Assembly (NCBI GenBank): GCA_944324285.1
Contig: CALUVR010000004.1
Span: 48,569 to 112,568, forward strand
Direction of reading: 5' to 3'
Length of the DNA: 64,000 nt
Source: Candidatus Gastranaerophilales bacterium
GTDB lineage: Bacteria; Cyanobacteriota; Vampirovibrionia; Gastranaerophilales; Gastranaerophilaceae
Shown here piece after piece: positions 1 to 9,021 of the stretch. Each line of letters begins with the position of its first letter. Within the stretch, counting starts at the first letter, position 1. Under the pieces are notes generated by a model. That model made no database searches. It had not been told where the DNA came from and saw only the letters and a list, made by a program, of their open reading frames with translations. Position numbers and translations under genes: made by a program.

Positions 1-1002
1 AACTTCTATGCTGTCGCCGACTTTGTATTTGTTAAACGGATTAACGTTTTCTTCAGCCATTTCCGATACAGGAAGAAGAGCTTCAACTCCAGGGAAAATG
101 TTGATAAATGCACCGAATCCTGTCACTTTATTAACGGTTCCCGTGATTATCTGTCCTTCTTCAAACTGACCTTCAATCTGCTGCCATGGATCTTCGCCCA
201 TTCTTTTTAAAGAAAGCGAAATTCTCTTTAATTCAGTGTCAATTTTAATGATTTTAACTTCAACAGTTTCTCCTAACGAAATAACATCAGATGGGTGTTT
301 AATTCTCTGCCAGGAAATTTCAGAAATCGGAAGAAGTCCGTCAATACCATTGATATCAATAAATGCACCGAAGTCTGCAATTCTTACGACTTCACCTTTT
401 ACAACCTGACCTTCTTCAAGTGAGGATAGGATGTTATCTACAACCTGATCTCTCTGTTCAGCTACTGCAAGTCTTTGAGAAAGAATCAATTTGTTTTTCT
501 TAGGGTCAGCTTCAAGAACTTTGACTTCAATTTTTGTATCAATAATTCCGTCAAACGGAGTGCCTGTTCTCAATTGTGATGACGGTATGAATCCTTTTAA
601 ATCTGCAACGTCAACCAGAACTCCGCCTTTAACAACTGAAACAACTTTTGCAAGGATTGTATCACCCTGAACTTTAGCATCATTAAGCTGCGCCCAGGCT
701 TGTGCAAATGCAAGTCTTTTCAGTGAGAGAAGCATACCTTCGGAGTCGTTTTCTTCTTTTAACACATAAAATTCTTTAACATCGCCAACTTCGAGAGTTT
801 CAGCTTCTCCTGACGGAAGTTCTTTGTTAGGTAAATAAGCTTCTGTCTTTGCTCCGCGAACGCTTACCAGGTAACCTTCGCTGTCTTTTTTCATAATCGT
901 GCCTTCTACAATATCAGCGACTGAGTATGATTTTGAGAAAGATTCGTTTAATAATCTTTCAAATTCATCTACAATGTTTGTTTTTTCTAATGTTGTTGTC
1001 AT
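1..1002 (-). CDS. rpsA: 30S ribosomal protein S1 (C-terminus beyond window)
   Basis: Open minus-strand frame of 334 codons that runs off the left edge of the window without a stop, so the C-terminus is missing. Translation gives tandem S1 (OB-fold) repeats. Typical repeat segments such as VKGGVLVDVADLKGFIPSSQ, ADFGAFIDINGIDGLLPISE and TGFGAFINIFPGVEALLPVS are visible at about residues 110, 200 and 290. S1 binds mRNA on the 30S subunit and helps initiate translation. The ATG at 1002 lies six bases after the ispH stop, with GGAG-like sequence upstream, so ispH and rpsA are probably one transcript. In many Firmicutes the two are fused; here they are separate. Confidence 0.95.
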   Translation of the reverse strand, partial: MTTTLEKTNIVDEFERLLNESFSKSYSVADIVEGTIMKKDSEGYLVSVRGAKTEAYLPNKELPSGEAETLEVGDVKEFYVLKEENDSEGMLLSLKRLAFAQAWAQLNDAKVQGDTILAKVVSVVKGGVLVDVADLKGFIPSSQLRTGTPFDGIIDTKIEVKVLEADPKKNKLILSQRLAVAEQRDQVVDNILSSLEEGQVVKGEVVRIADFGAFIDINGIDGLLPISEISWQRIKHPSDVISLGETVEVKIIKIDTELKRISLSLKRMGEDPWQQIEGQFEEGQIITGTVNKVTGFGAFINIFPGVEALLPVSEMAEENVNPFNKYKVGDSIEV

Positions 1003-1008
1003 TTTGTA

Positions 1009-1878
1009 TTATTCTCCTTTTTCAATTTTTTTTATTACGTTTTCAATAATATTCTGCGGGGTTGATGCGCCCGCTGTAATCCCGATTTTTTCGGATTTTG
1101 CTATTATATCTTTATAGTTATCTAATTCGGTATCATTTTCTATATGGATTGTACGGGTAATATCTTTTAGAATTTCTGCGAGGTGAGTTGTGTTTGCACT
1201 TTTTTTAGAGCCGACAACTATAACAAGGTCGTTTTCTTTTGCGAGTTCTTTAGCTTCACTCTGGCGCATTGCAGTACTTTGACAAATTGTATTTGCAATA
1301 TGGAGTTCTTTTGAGATTGACGTTAAATATTCAACGATTTCATTAAGCGTTGTAATTCTTTGCGTTGTTTGGACTACGACTCCGGTTTTTTTGTGGGCTT
1401 TAATTTCCGGCTCAAAAGGTTTTAGCTGGTCAATGGAAGTTGCTACTACAACCTTATCGCTCCAGAGTTTTGCGTTTGCCTTAATTGCAATAACTTCAGG
1501 GTGTTCGGATTTACCCACGATTACGACGTAATACCCGTCTTTTGCCAGTTCAACGGCTTTTTGCTGAACCTTCTTAACGTCCGGGCAGGTCAAATCCACA
1601 GGAGTAAAGCCTGCATTTTTAATTTTTTCTATAACTTCAGGACTTTCTCCGTGGCTTCTTACAACACAAATTCCGTCGCCGTGTTCAGGTATTTCTTTCA
1701 ACGTTTTTATCCCGAGTTCTTCAAGCTCTTTTATTACATCCGTATTATGAATAAGCTCTCCAAGAACCGAGACATTTTTATCGGGATTTTCGGCTTTTAA
1801 TTTTTTTACGGTTTCAACGGCTCGTTTTACCCCGTAGCAGAAACCCGCAAATTTTGCTAATGTAATTTGTTTAGGCAA
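1009..1878 (-). CDS. ispH: 4-hydroxy-3-methylbut-2-enyl diphosphate reductase IspH
   Basis: 289 aa, the normal length for IspH (LytB), the last enzyme of the MEP isoprenoid pathway. It is a cytosolic [4Fe-4S] enzyme converting HMBPP to IPP and DMAPP. The three cluster cysteines are visible at C14 (GFCYGV), C98 (LTCPD) and C199 (NTICQST). The substrate-binding histidines are H44 (LIHN), H76 (RSHGE) and H126 (SEHPE), with the TTQ motif near 171-173. It sits directly upstream of rpsA with a six-base gap. This implies isoprenoids are made by the MEP route, as in cyanobacteria. Confidence 0.97.
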   Translation of the reverse strand: MPKQITLAKFAGFCYGVKRAVETVKKLKAENPDKNVSVLGELIHNTDVIKELEELGIKTLKEIPEHGDGICVVRSHGESPEVIEKIKNAGFTPVDLTCPDVKKVQQKAVELAKDGYYVVIVGKSEHPEVIAIKANAKLWSDKVVVATSIDQLKPFEPEIKAHKKTGVVVQTTQRITTLNEIVEYLTSISKELHIANTICQSTAMRQSEAKELAKENDLVIVVGSKKSANTTHLAEILKDITRTIHIENDTELDNYKDIIAKSEKIGITAGASTPQNIIENVIKKIEKGE

Positions 1879-1957
1879 TTTTAAATTGTCTTCTTTCTTT
1901 AAAACTCACGAATAAAAATTCGCTGTATGTATATTAAATTACAAATATGCAAAAAAA

Positions 1958-2197
1958 TCAAGGTTCACAGATTAAATCGTCAATTTTTACATTCAGGGCA
2001 GTTGCTATATTATATGTTACTTCCAGACTAATTTTCACTTTTCCTTTTTCTATTAAACAAATATATTGCTGACTTGAATTTGCAGCTTCTGCAAGCTGTT
2101 CTTGTGTCAACTGTTTTATAGCCCTGTATTTTCTTATATTCGCGGCGAGCCGTTTTCTCAACATTATAGAAACATTTTTATCATCCATATTATCCAT
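1958..2197 (-). CDS. XRE-family HTH transcriptional regulator
   Basis: 79 aa, essentially one Cro/C1-type helix-turn-helix: LTQEQLAEAANSSQQYICLIEKGK is the recognition segment, followed by the ALNVKIDDLI helix. It has no additional sensor domain. It is divergent from the 79-aa gene at 2286, and the 88-bp space between them holds a near-perfect inverted repeat (2233-2255) that is a likely operator. Autoregulation and control of the neighbour are inferred. The same regulator/divergent-gene layout recurs twice in this window next to prepilin genes. Confidence 0.85.
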   Translation of the reverse strand: MDNMDDKNVSIMLRKRLAANIRKYRAIKQLTQEQLAEAANSSQQYICLIEKGKVKISLEVTYNIATALNVKIDDLICEP

Positions 2198-2222
2198 ATT
2201 ATAAATAAGTTGCGTTCAAATT

Positions 2223-2265
2223 TTTATCGAGTATAGTTGATTTGTTATCAACTATTATTGATAAA
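2223..2265. promoter_or_regulatory. inverted repeat, likely XRE operator
   Basis: ATAGTTGAT (2233-2241) and ATCAACTAT (2247-2255) form a perfect 9-bp inverted repeat with a 5-base spacer. An outer pair TTTATC (2223-2228) / GATAAA (2260-2265) extends the symmetry after a 4-base mismatch on each side. It lies between the divergent XRE gene and the 79-aa gene, where such a regulator would bind. Confidence 0.6.
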
Positions 2266-2285
2266 TTTTAATTTGGAGTTGTAAA

Positions 2286-2525
2286 ATGAATAAAAATGAT
2301 GATGCATTAATGAAAAGGTTGTATGATTTGGCGACTGATTTTGAAAAAATTGTCATGCTATCTGATACAATAAAAAATTTTGGAAACTTTAGCGATGAAG
2401 TATCCGGCGGAACTGAAAAAATTCAGTGTCTTGCTGAACTGTTATCTGATAAGTGCAGGAATCATCAAAAGTTGTTGGTTGATATTATACCTGAAATGCA
2501 GGTTTTAATTAATAATACAAAATAA
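2286..2525 (+). CDS. hypothetical 79-aa protein divergent from XRE regulator
   Basis: Small, soluble-looking, mostly helical protein without a signal peptide or membrane segment. I do not recognise the family. A segment near residues 48-60 (IQCLAELLSDKCRNH) looks amphipathic. The start is supported by TTGGAG (about 2273-2278) eight bases before ATG 2286. It is followed by a terminator shared with the convergent sigma-factor gene. It could be the target or partner of the divergent XRE regulator; a toxin role cannot be claimed from sequence. Confidence 0.6.
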   Translation: MNKNDDALMKRLYDLATDFEKIVMLSDTIKNFGNFSDEVSGGTEKIQCLAELLSDKCRNHQKLLVDIIPEMQVLINNTK

Positions 2526-2550
2526 AAGAGGCTTTTTGAATACCTCTTTT
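2524..2550. terminator. bidirectional terminator
   Basis: AAAAGAGG (2524-2531) pairs with CCTCTTTT (2543-2550). It lies between the convergent 79-aa gene and the sigma-factor gene, so A/T runs serve both directions. Confidence 0.7.
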
Positions 2551-3547
2551 ATTCTCCAAAATATGTTTTTAAGCCGAATGTAAGTTTTTTGTTTTTACAT
2601 AATTTTTTGAGCTTAGCGATTGCACGATTTTCAATCTGGCGAATTCTTTCTCGGGAAACTCCGTATTGGGAGCCGATTTCATCCAGAGTTTTTTTTCGTC
2701 CGTTGCTATCAAGCCCGAAGCGAAGAATAAGTACATCGCGTTCTTTTTGGCTAAGCTGGCTAAGAATTTTTTTTATATCATCAAACAAATTTTCCTGAGT
2801 GACTCTGCCGTCAGGAGAAACTGAGGTGTCGTCAACAATAAAATCTGCAATTTTTGCGGATTCTTCTGAAGAATTTGCAGGTGTTTCCATACTTATTGTT
2901 AATTGAGCCGATTTAATAATGGAATTCAGTTTGCTGACGGAAATCCCGAGTCTGTATGCAATTTCCTGTTTTGAAGGGGAGTGTCCTAATTCCGTTGTTA
3001 AATCAATCGTTGCGCGGCGGATTTTGCCGAGAGATTCAATCATGTGTATAGGAAGTCTTATAATCCTTGATTTATCTGCAATAGCTCTTGATATTGACTG
3101 CTGAATCCACCAGGTCGCATAGGTTGAAAATTTGTAGCCTTTTGTGTAATCAAAGCGTCCTGCAGCTTTCATCAAACCTAAATTGCCTTCTTGTATCAAA
3201 TCAAGAAACGAAAGACCGCGTCCTATATATTTCTTTGCAATACTTACAACAAGTCTTAAATTAGCATTTATAAGAAGGTTTTTTGCAAATTCAGACTGGG
3301 TTTCATATATTTGTCTTGTGAGTTCCCGTTCCTGTTCCGGCGAAAGAAGCGGAATTTTCCCAATTTGCTGGAGGTAAATTTTTACGCTGTCATCAGAAGT
3401 TACGGAGGATAGACTCTCCTGTACTTTAGGATCCTCTACGGAACTAAGAATATCGTCATCTTCCTCCTCTTGAAGCTGTGCAAAGTCAACTCCTTCTTCT
3501 GAGATGTCGTCTGTCAACATTCCGAGTTTTTCAATTTCTTTTCTCAT
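2549..3547 (-). CDS. RNA polymerase sigma-70 factor, primary/group 2 type
   Basis: 332 aa with regions 1.2 to 4.2. Region 1.2/2 begins at [21 protein letters not shown] (about 52). Region 2.3-2.4 carries the promoter-melting and -10 recognition block [20 protein letters not shown], and region 4.2 ends with [20 protein letters not shown]. Length and lack of a long region 1.1 match cyanobacterial SigA or group 2 sigma factors. TTGACA / TATAAT-like promoters elsewhere in the window fit such a sigma. It follows rlmB by 27 bases and is probably co-transcribed with nadA-rlmB. Whether it is the principal sigma or a paralogue cannot be settled here. Confidence 0.92.
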   Translation of the reverse strand: MRKEIEKLGMLTDDISEEGVDFAQLQEEEDDDILSSVEDPKVQESLSSVTSDDSVKIYLQQIGKIPLLSPEQERELTRQIYETQSEFAKNLLINANLRLVVSIAKKYIGRGLSFLDLIQEGNLGLMKAAGRFDYTKGYKFSTYATWWIQQSISRAIADKSRIIRLPIHMIESLGKIRRATIDLTTELGHSPSKQEIAYRLGISVSKLNSIIKSAQLTISMETPANSSEESAKIADFIVDDTSVSPDGRVTQENLFDDIKKILSQLSQKERDVLILRFGLDSNGRKKTLDEIGSQYGVSRERIRQIENRAIAKLKKLCKNKKLTFGLKTYFGE

Positions 3548-3574
3548 AAAGACTCTCCGTTTATATTATAACTG

Positions 3575-4324
3575 TTATTTTCTGGTTTGTCCTTTTGTTA
3601 ACTTTTGTCTCACTGTTTCAAATATAATTGCCGAAAGTGCGTTAGAAACATTCAGCGAATTAAAATTGTTTTCCATAGGAATTTTTACAATAAAATCAGA
3701 AGCCTTCAAAAGGGATTTTGAAACTCCCGCGTGTTCCGCGCCCATTATTATCGCAAAATTCATATCAGTATAGTTAACATTATAATAATTATCTTTTGCT
3801 GAAGCGTCCGCTGCAATTACCCACCAGTTGTTTTCTTTTAGCTTTTGGACTGCATTCATAAGGCTGTTGACTTTTATGACGGGTATATGATTGATTGCTC
3901 CGGCACTTGTTTTTTCCACAATTGAATTTACCTGAACATTTCGTCTTGAGGGGATAATGATAGCGGAAACTCCTGCACAAACGCATGTTCTTATTATTGC
4001 TCCGAGATTATGTGAATCTTCAATTCCATCGAGGATTACGATGGAGGAATTTTCATGCGGCAGCTCAAGAAATTCGTCAAAATCCGTGTATTTTATCGGG
4101 GAAACTTGTGCAATGACTCCTTGATGATTAAACTCTGCATATTCCGCAAACTTTTCTTTCGCAACAAATTGGAATACTATTCCGCGTTCTTTTGCAAGTT
4201 CTTTTATTTTTTCAATTTTATTATCAGTGTGGATGTTTTTTGATATAAGAATTTTGTTAATTTCACGTTTACCAGAAATCAGTGCTTCCGTTACTGAATT
4301 TTTTCCGAAAATTATGTCATCCAT
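3575..4324 (-). CDS. rlmB: 23S rRNA (guanosine-2'-O-)-methyltransferase, SpoU family
   Basis: 249 aa. The N-terminal substrate-binding domain starts IIFGKNSVTEALISGKREI. The C-terminal SPOUT domain shows the SAM-binding knot motifs: ILDGIEDSHNLGAIIRTC (motif 1), IIMGAEHAGVSKSLL (motif 2) and IPMENNFNSLNVSNALSAI (motif 3). RlmB-type enzymes methylate the ribose of a conserved G in 23S rRNA; TrmH-like tRNA methylation is the alternative. The ATG overlaps the nadA stop by one base (TAATG), indicating translational coupling. Confidence 0.9.
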   Translation of the reverse strand: MDDIIFGKNSVTEALISGKREINKILISKNIHTDNKIEKIKELAKERGIVFQFVAKEKFAEYAEFNHQGVIAQVSPIKYTDFDEFLELPHENSSIVILDGIEDSHNLGAIIRTCVCAGVSAIIIPSRRNVQVNSIVEKTSAGAINHIPVIKVNSLMNAVQKLKENNWWVIAADASAKDNYYNVNYTDMNFAIIMGAEHAGVSKSLLKASDFIVKIPMENNFNSLNVSNALSAIIFETVRQKLTKGQTRK

Positions 4325-5232
4325 TATTTTGAAACCTCTAACATTCTATCAATACAAAGAAGAGCTTTTTGTGCGGTATTGCTATCTATGTTAATTTCGT
4401 GCTGCTCTTTTGCTAATGCGTTATAAATGTCATTTAATGTGTGCCATTTCATATTCGGGCAGATAATATTATCTTTAATTAGAATAAAGTCTTTTTCCGG
4501 ATAGTCGCGTTTTAGTCTGTCAGCTACCCCTTTTTCTGTGGCGATTATAAACTGTTTTGCATTACTTTCTTTTGCATATTTCATAATTCCCGTAGTGCTT
4601 CCTACATAATCCGCAAGCCGTGTGACTTCCATGTGGCATTCCGGATGCGCAAGAATTTTGGCTTCAGGATAATTTTTTCTCGCATTCAGAATATCTTCAG
4701 GCTTAATTCTCAGGTGTGTCGGGCAGTATCCCGGGTAGGTTATTACTTCGACTCCGTTTAATTTTGATTCTACCCATTTGCCGAGGTACGTGTCAGGCAG
4801 GAAAAGTACTTTCGGAGCGTTAAGACTTTCTACTATTTTTAGTGCGTTTGAGCTGGTGCAGCAAATATCACATTCCGTTTTTACTTCTGCAGTGGAGTTA
4901 ATATAACATACAGCTGGTATTGAAGGATATTTTGCCTTAAATTCTCTCAATTGTTTTAAATTAATCATATCAGCCATAAGACATCCTGATTCAAGTCTTG
5001 GAAGAAGGACTTTTTTCTTCGGATTAAGAATTTTGGCGGTTTGAGCCATGAAATATACTCCTGCAAATACGATAATTTCCGCATCTGTTTTTGCTGCCAT
5101 CTGGCTTAAGTAAAGAGAATCCCCAACGTAATCCGCGACTTCGTCAATTTCTTCATTTTGATAACAATGCGCAAGAATAACTGCATGTTTTTCTTTTTTA
5201 AGCTTTCTTATTTCGGTTACAATTGAATTCAT
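4324..5232 (-). CDS. nadA: quinolinate synthase
   Basis: 302 aa, the short form of NadA. It condenses iminoaspartate with dihydroxyacetone phosphate to quinolinate in NAD biosynthesis. The three [4Fe-4S] ligands are C84 (ESGCLM), C170 (PGYCPTH) and C258 (IICPNMKW), matching the family pattern. The N-terminal AHCYQNEEI and VGDSLYLS motifs bind substrate. It heads the nadA-rlmB-sigma operon. nadB and nadC are not in the window. It is divergent from the pilMN gene with 112 bases between them. Confidence 0.96.
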   Translation of the reverse strand: MNSIVTEIRKLKKEKHAVILAHCYQNEEIDEVADYVGDSLYLSQMAAKTDAEIIVFAGVYFMAQTAKILNPKKKVLLPRLESGCLMADMINLKQLREFKAKYPSIPAVCYINSTAEVKTECDICCTSSNALKIVESLNAPKVLFLPDTYLGKWVESKLNGVEVITYPGYCPTHLRIKPEDILNARKNYPEAKILAHPECHMEVTRLADYVGSTTGIMKYAKESNAKQFIIATEKGVADRLKRDYPEKDFILIKDNIICPNMKWHTLNDIYNALAKEQHEINIDSNTAQKALLCIDRMLEVSK

Positions 5233-5273
5233 TTAAGGGCTTCTCCTCTATAAAGTGTAAATTTTTGTTAAAT

Positions 5274-5303
5274 TTGGCTAATCCTGTAAATATATTGTAT
5301 AAT
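5274..5303 (+). promoter_or_regulatory. putative sigma-70 promoter for pilMN
   Basis: TTGGCT (5274-5279), an 18-base spacer and TATAAT (5298-5303), about 40 bases before the ATG at 5345. It lies in the divergent nadA/pilMN spacer. Confidence 0.5.
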
Positions 5304-5344
5304 AAAAATAAGAATTAGTTACATTATAGAGAAAAATTAAGAAG

Positions 5345-7102
5345 ATGAGTGAAGATTTTTTAAGTAAATTTTTGTCGCAAATAAGCGGCGGTGGAAGTAA
5401 AGAGTATGTATATCTCTCTGTGACACCAGGGGTTGGTTTGGAAATGTGCCAGCTGGATATTACAACATCTCCTAAGTCTGTTAAATCTTATGCGGTCAGA
5501 GAACTGGCTTACAATGAAACTTCGAAAGATATCGCGGATTATGAAGTTTTTAAAAATGCGGTATCTGAAATGTTTGATGAATTGAAGATTAATCCTAAGT
5601 GTAACGTTCTGGTTAATATTCCGCTTGTTTCAATGGGGACAATGAATCTTCCGTTGATATTGTCGGATGATCAGCTTCTGGTCAGCGTTACGTCTGAGGT
5701 TGAACAAACGTATATTTTCAGACGGATGGAACCTACAATTGCCTGGCAGGATGTTAACGTTAATCAGGGAACAGATAGCAGAAAAATCTTGTATGCGGCT
5801 GTTCAGGCTCCTGTTATTGAAAATATCAAAGCTGCTCTTGCAACGTTAGGTTGTACTCTTATTGATATTGATGTTTCGGTTGCTTCTTATTTGAGAGCTT
5901 TGGATTTTACCGGGCTTACAACAACCCAGATGCAGGATAATGTTACCTGGAACCTTATGATTGTTAATTCAACAGGATATTCTCTTATATCTCTTGTTGG
6001 AAAAACTGTTGTTGATTATTATGAAGAACCTCTCGCTATTAAAACTTTTGAAGGTGATGATATCTATAATGCAATTAATTCTTCCGCTCAGATTACTTTA
6101 ATGAGTTACCCCGCAAATTATTTGTATATCATCTCCGAAACAGATATGGTAAGTGCTGAATTGCTTGCTTCTAAAATCCAGGGTGCCGGTACGGTTGATT
6201 TCTTTGAAAATAACACATTCAAAAAACATGAAGTTATGCCGGTAAGTTTGGATGTACTGCCGGATAATGTTTTGAAAATTTCTATGCAGATAGTCGGTAT
6301 TGCGGCTACGAATTATTCAAATTACCCGCTGAAATTCCATTTTATTAAGCAGGCAAAATCGTCAGGCGGCGGCTTCCTTGCCGGAGCCTCGGAAGAAGTT
6401 CCGGTTCCGATTACTATCGGGGATAAAACATTTGAGATTACACCGACAATGGCTACGACTCTGTCTACTGTTCTGTTAGCTGTTATTGGCGGTTTTATGG
6501 CTCTTCTCTCTTTCGTGTTGCTGCCGAAAGTAGCTGCCACCAGACAACAGGCATTAGATGATATTACTATTAAAAACCAGGATATTGATGCCCAGGTTTC
6601 CAAACTTGATAAAGAACAACAAACTACGGGAAGCTTTGATTTTAAAGAGGAAGTTGATGTTGTTCTTAAGAGTAATCGAACCAAGCTTATGAATTATTCA
6701 GCTATCGGGCAGACAATTCCGGAAACGGTTTGGATTACTTATTTTATGACTCAAGGCGACGGGCTGGTTGATATTAAAGGGGCGGCTACAAATGTTGAAG
6801 ATGTATACTCATTCTTCAGAACTTTAAAAGATTCCTTAATCAGTAAAAATTTAAAACTCCAAAAGTTAGAAATGCAGGCAGGTTCTGTTGATGAGTTGCT
6901 GTCATCATCGGATTCTCAAGTGTATGAATTTGAGATTACAAACATGACTAAAGATCAGTTAGCTGCACTGTTCGGTAAATTGCTCGGTAAAGATGGTGAA
7001 GAAATTGATCCGAATTCTCCGGAAGCCAAACAGAACGCAGGTGGTAATAAGGATAACGGTTTATTAAGTAAAATCCCGATTCCGGATATCAGCAAAAAGT
7101 AG
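5345..7102 (+). CDS. type IV pilus assembly PilM-PilN fusion protein
   Basis: 585 aa. Residues about 20-350 resemble the actin-like ATPase PilM (segments VYLSVTPGVGLEMCQLD, NVLVNIPLVSMG and IDIDVSVASYLRALDF). One membrane segment follows at about 370-393 (TLSTVLLAVIGGFMALLSFV). A short coiled coil (about 395-425) and a PilN-like periplasmic domain come next, with IPETVWITYFMTQGDGLVDI and ATNVEDVYSFFRTLKDSL. In most bacteria PilM (cytoplasm) and PilN (inner membrane) are separate proteins that bind through the PilN N-terminus; here they look joined. The next gene is PilO-like, supporting the assignment. The C-terminus (about 550-585) is a low-complexity tail. Confidence 0.75.
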   Translation: MSEDFLSKFLSQISGGGSKEYVYLSVTPGVGLEMCQLDITTSPKSVKSYAVRELAYNETSKDIADYEVFKNAVSEMFDELKINPKCNVLVNIPLVSMGTMNLPLILSDDQLLVSVTSEVEQTYIFRRMEPTIAWQDVNVNQGTDSRKILYAAVQAPVIENIKAALATLGCTLIDIDVSVASYLRALDFTGLTTTQMQDNVTWNLMIVNSTGYSLISLVGKTVVDYYEEPLAIKTFEGDDIYNAINSSAQITLMSYPANYLYIISETDMVSAELLASKIQGAGTVDFFENNTFKKHEVMPVSLDVLPDNVLKISMQIVGIAATNYSNYPLKFHFIKQAKSSGGGFLAGASEEVPVPITIGDKTFEITPTMATTLSTVLLAVIGGFMALLSFVLLPKVAATRQQALDDITIKNQDIDAQVSKLDKEQQTTGSFDFKEEVDVVLKSNRTKLMNYSAIGQTIPETVWITYFMTQGDGLVDIKGAATNVEDVYSFFRTLKDSLISKNLKLQKLEMQAGSVDELLSSSDSQVYEFEITNMTKDQLAALFGKLLGKDGEEIDPNSPEAKQNAGGNKDNGLLSKIPIPDISKK

Positions 7103-7126
7103 AATATAAAAGGATAGATTTTTTAT

Positions 7127-7711
7127 ATGGATAAAGAAACGTTAAAACTCTTTAAAAATGCATTAGCAATACTAGGACTGTTAATTTTCGTTTTTGTATA
7201 TTTGTTGTTTACAAAACTGATACCGACAGTTCAGGCTATTGGGCAGACTGCCGCTGAATATAAAACTCAATCAAGTATTCTTGCTGAAAAGGAGCGTTTG
7301 CTTGATACTAAGAAACAGGCTGTTATGAAGGCTACTGATACCAATCTTACGGGCAGCAAAGAAATGTATAAACCTCTTGAAAGCGGTTTAGATGCTGAAG
7401 GCGTTGTTGCGGCACAGTTTGATGATATTTTAAAACTTCTCAAAGCTAACTCTATTAAAACAAGATCTATTAAATATAATTACAACCCGATGGACGATCC
7501 GTTTGTGAAGAGTGCTGCTGATAAATTGAGCGCCTGCACTCTGGATATGCAGATGGTTGCTACTTACAAAAATTTTGAAGGTTTTATAAAGGATTTGTAT
7601 AAGCACGAACATTTCCTTGATATTTCGAAAATTGAAATTATCCCGTATGAGAAAAATAAAACCATGCTTTTAATAAACTTTAAATTAACTCTTTATGCTT
7701 TAAAAGTTTAA
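7127..7711 (+). CDS. PilO-like type IV pilus inner-membrane protein
   Basis: 194 aa: short cytoplasmic N-terminus, one membrane helix (about 12-33), a coiled coil (about 40-70) and a ferredoxin-like periplasmic domain (about 90-194, ending in a beta strand MLLINFKLTLYAL). This is the architecture of PilO. It lies 24 bases after the PilM-PilN gene with an AAAGGATAG ribosome-binding site. PilN and PilO form the alignment subcomplex linking the cytoplasmic motor to the secretin. Sequence identity is weak, so the call rests on architecture and position. Confidence 0.7.
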   Translation: MDKETLKLFKNALAILGLLIFVFVYLLFTKLIPTVQAIGQTAAEYKTQSSILAEKERLLDTKKQAVMKATDTNLTGSKEMYKPLESGLDAEGVVAAQFDDILKLLKANSIKTRSIKYNYNPMDDPFVKSAADKLSACTLDMQMVATYKNFEGFIKDLYKHEHFLDISKIEIIPYEKNKTMLLINFKLTLYALKV

Positions 7712-7735
7712 TAAAATAAAAATAATGATAAAAAA

Positions 7736-7760
7736 CCCTCTTGTAAAGAGGGCTTTTTAT
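7736..7760. terminator. terminator after pilO, shared with convergent gene
   Basis: CCCTCTT (7736-7742), loop GTA, AAGAGGG (7746-7752), with T-run 7754-7758 and an A-run 7731-7735 on the other side. It serves the plus-strand pil operon and the convergent radical SAM gene. Confidence 0.85.
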
Positions 7761-8617
7761 TATTCGCTGAATTCTGAAAAATTTATTCCAAAAAGGAGTT
7801 TTTTATTATTAATACAGTTTGCGCATTGAGGAGTTTCAAGAACAGTTTTATCTGAAAAATCTGTAAAATCAGCTCCGGAGCGTCCTCTATGGTCGTTTGA
7901 AAGAAATGGACAAGTATAAATGCCTTTTGAGGTTAAAATCCGTCCGTATTCGCAGTCAAGACTTTCCCAGAATAAATTCCTGATTTCCTGAGGTTTTACT
8001 TTTGAATAGCAATCATTTATGACAAAGTTATGCGGCTGGGTTTCAAACCCTATTTTGTCACATATTTTTTTGAATTCTTCGAGCAGAACGGTTTTATCTT
8101 CATTATAATAATTTGTAATGCATAATATCGGGTTGAATTCATATTTAACAAGGTTTTTAATTGCGTGCAGAGTTTGTCTGTACGTTCCTCTGCCGCGGAT
8201 ATCATCGTTTTTGATTTCGTTGTAGTGGTCAATACTTAGTTTAAATATAATTTCAAAATGACTTTCATCCTCAACGCGTTTTAAAAATCGGGCTTTTTTT
8301 TCGTTTATAAAACTGCCGTTTGTGCAAATACAGACGTTGCATCTTTTGAGGCAAAGCCTTAATATACTGTTAAAGTCCGGATGGGTCATAGGTTCTGCAC
8401 CTGTTAAATAAATGCACTGCAGGTTTTGTTGTACAGTATCGTTGAGAGCTTTTTTTATGATATCAACTGAGATAAAGTCCTTTACTTTTTTGGATAGCGG
8501 AAAATCAATATAGCAGTGGTTGCAGCGCAGGTTACAGTTTCTTTCAGTGAGTTCTATAAAAAGATTGTCTAAATTTTTAAGATGGCTGATTGGCGCAGTA
8601 AAAATTGATGATTTCAT
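7760..8617 (-). CDS. radical SAM protein with SPASM-like cysteine cluster
   Basis: 285 aa. The radical SAM motif CNLRCNHC (about residues 28-35) binds the [4Fe-4S]-SAM cluster, and LTGAEPMTHPDF resembles the GGEP motif. A C-terminal set of cysteines (YTCPFL, QCANCIN) suggests an auxiliary cluster as in SPASM/twitch proteins, used in peptide maturation or as sulfatase-maturase relatives. No precursor peptide or partner gene is adjacent, so the substrate is unknown. It is preceded at 8674-8687 by a near-palindrome that recurs elsewhere in the window. Confidence 0.85.
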   Translation of the reverse strand: MKSSIFTAPISHLKNLDNLFIELTERNCNLRCNHCYIDFPLSKKVKDFISVDIIKKALNDTVQQNLQCIYLTGAEPMTHPDFNSILRLCLKRCNVCICTNGSFINEKKARFLKRVEDESHFEIIFKLSIDHYNEIKNDDIRGRGTYRQTLHAIKNLVKYEFNPILCITNYYNEDKTVLLEEFKKICDKIGFETQPHNFVINDCYSKVKPQEIRNLFWESLDCEYGRILTSKGIYTCPFLSNDHRGRSGADFTDFSDKTVLETPQCANCINNKKLLFGINFSEFSE

Positions 8618-8702
8618 TTTTAAATCCCCCTTAATTTAAAATCATTTTACGTATAACAATTTTTTATTGAAATTACCTGAGCGGGTATTATTTAGAGGGT
8701 AT

Positions 8703-9020
8703 TTATTTATCTGAAAAGTCGTTAGCTTTTTTATCCTGAAGCCATTTGCTCATAATATAGTGTTCATAGCTGAGGGCAAAGTTATAAAGAGCGTTTACAA
8801 GAACTCTTCCGCTGTCGGATTTTCCGACAATGAAGAAATCTCCTGTGGAATTTTCCGCAAGCATAATTTCTCTATGGACAATTTTATCAACATGATTTTT
8901 CGGGTTTTTGTAGATTACAACTTTTATCCATTCACAGAGAAGTTTTGTTGCGGTTGTTTTATTTTTTATTAAATCATCGTTACGAGCTTGTAGATATTTT
9001 GAAAATTCTTTTAAAATCAT
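8703..9020 (-). CDS. hypothetical protein downstream of comF
   Basis: About 105 aa if it starts at the ATG at 9020 (MILKEFSKYLQ), one base after the comF stop, which implies translational coupling. An upstream ATG at 9050 inside comF is less likely. It is soluble and helical, with conserved-looking IVHREIMLAENSTGDFFIVG in the middle. I do not recognise the family. Co-transcription with comF is the only functional hint. Confidence 0.65.
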   Translation of the reverse strand: MILKEFSKYLQARNDDLIKNKTTATKLLCEWIKVVIYKNPKNHVDKIVHREIMLAENSTGDFFIVGKSDSGRVLVNALYNFALSYEHYIMSKWLQDKKANDFSDK

Positions 9021-9021
9021 T

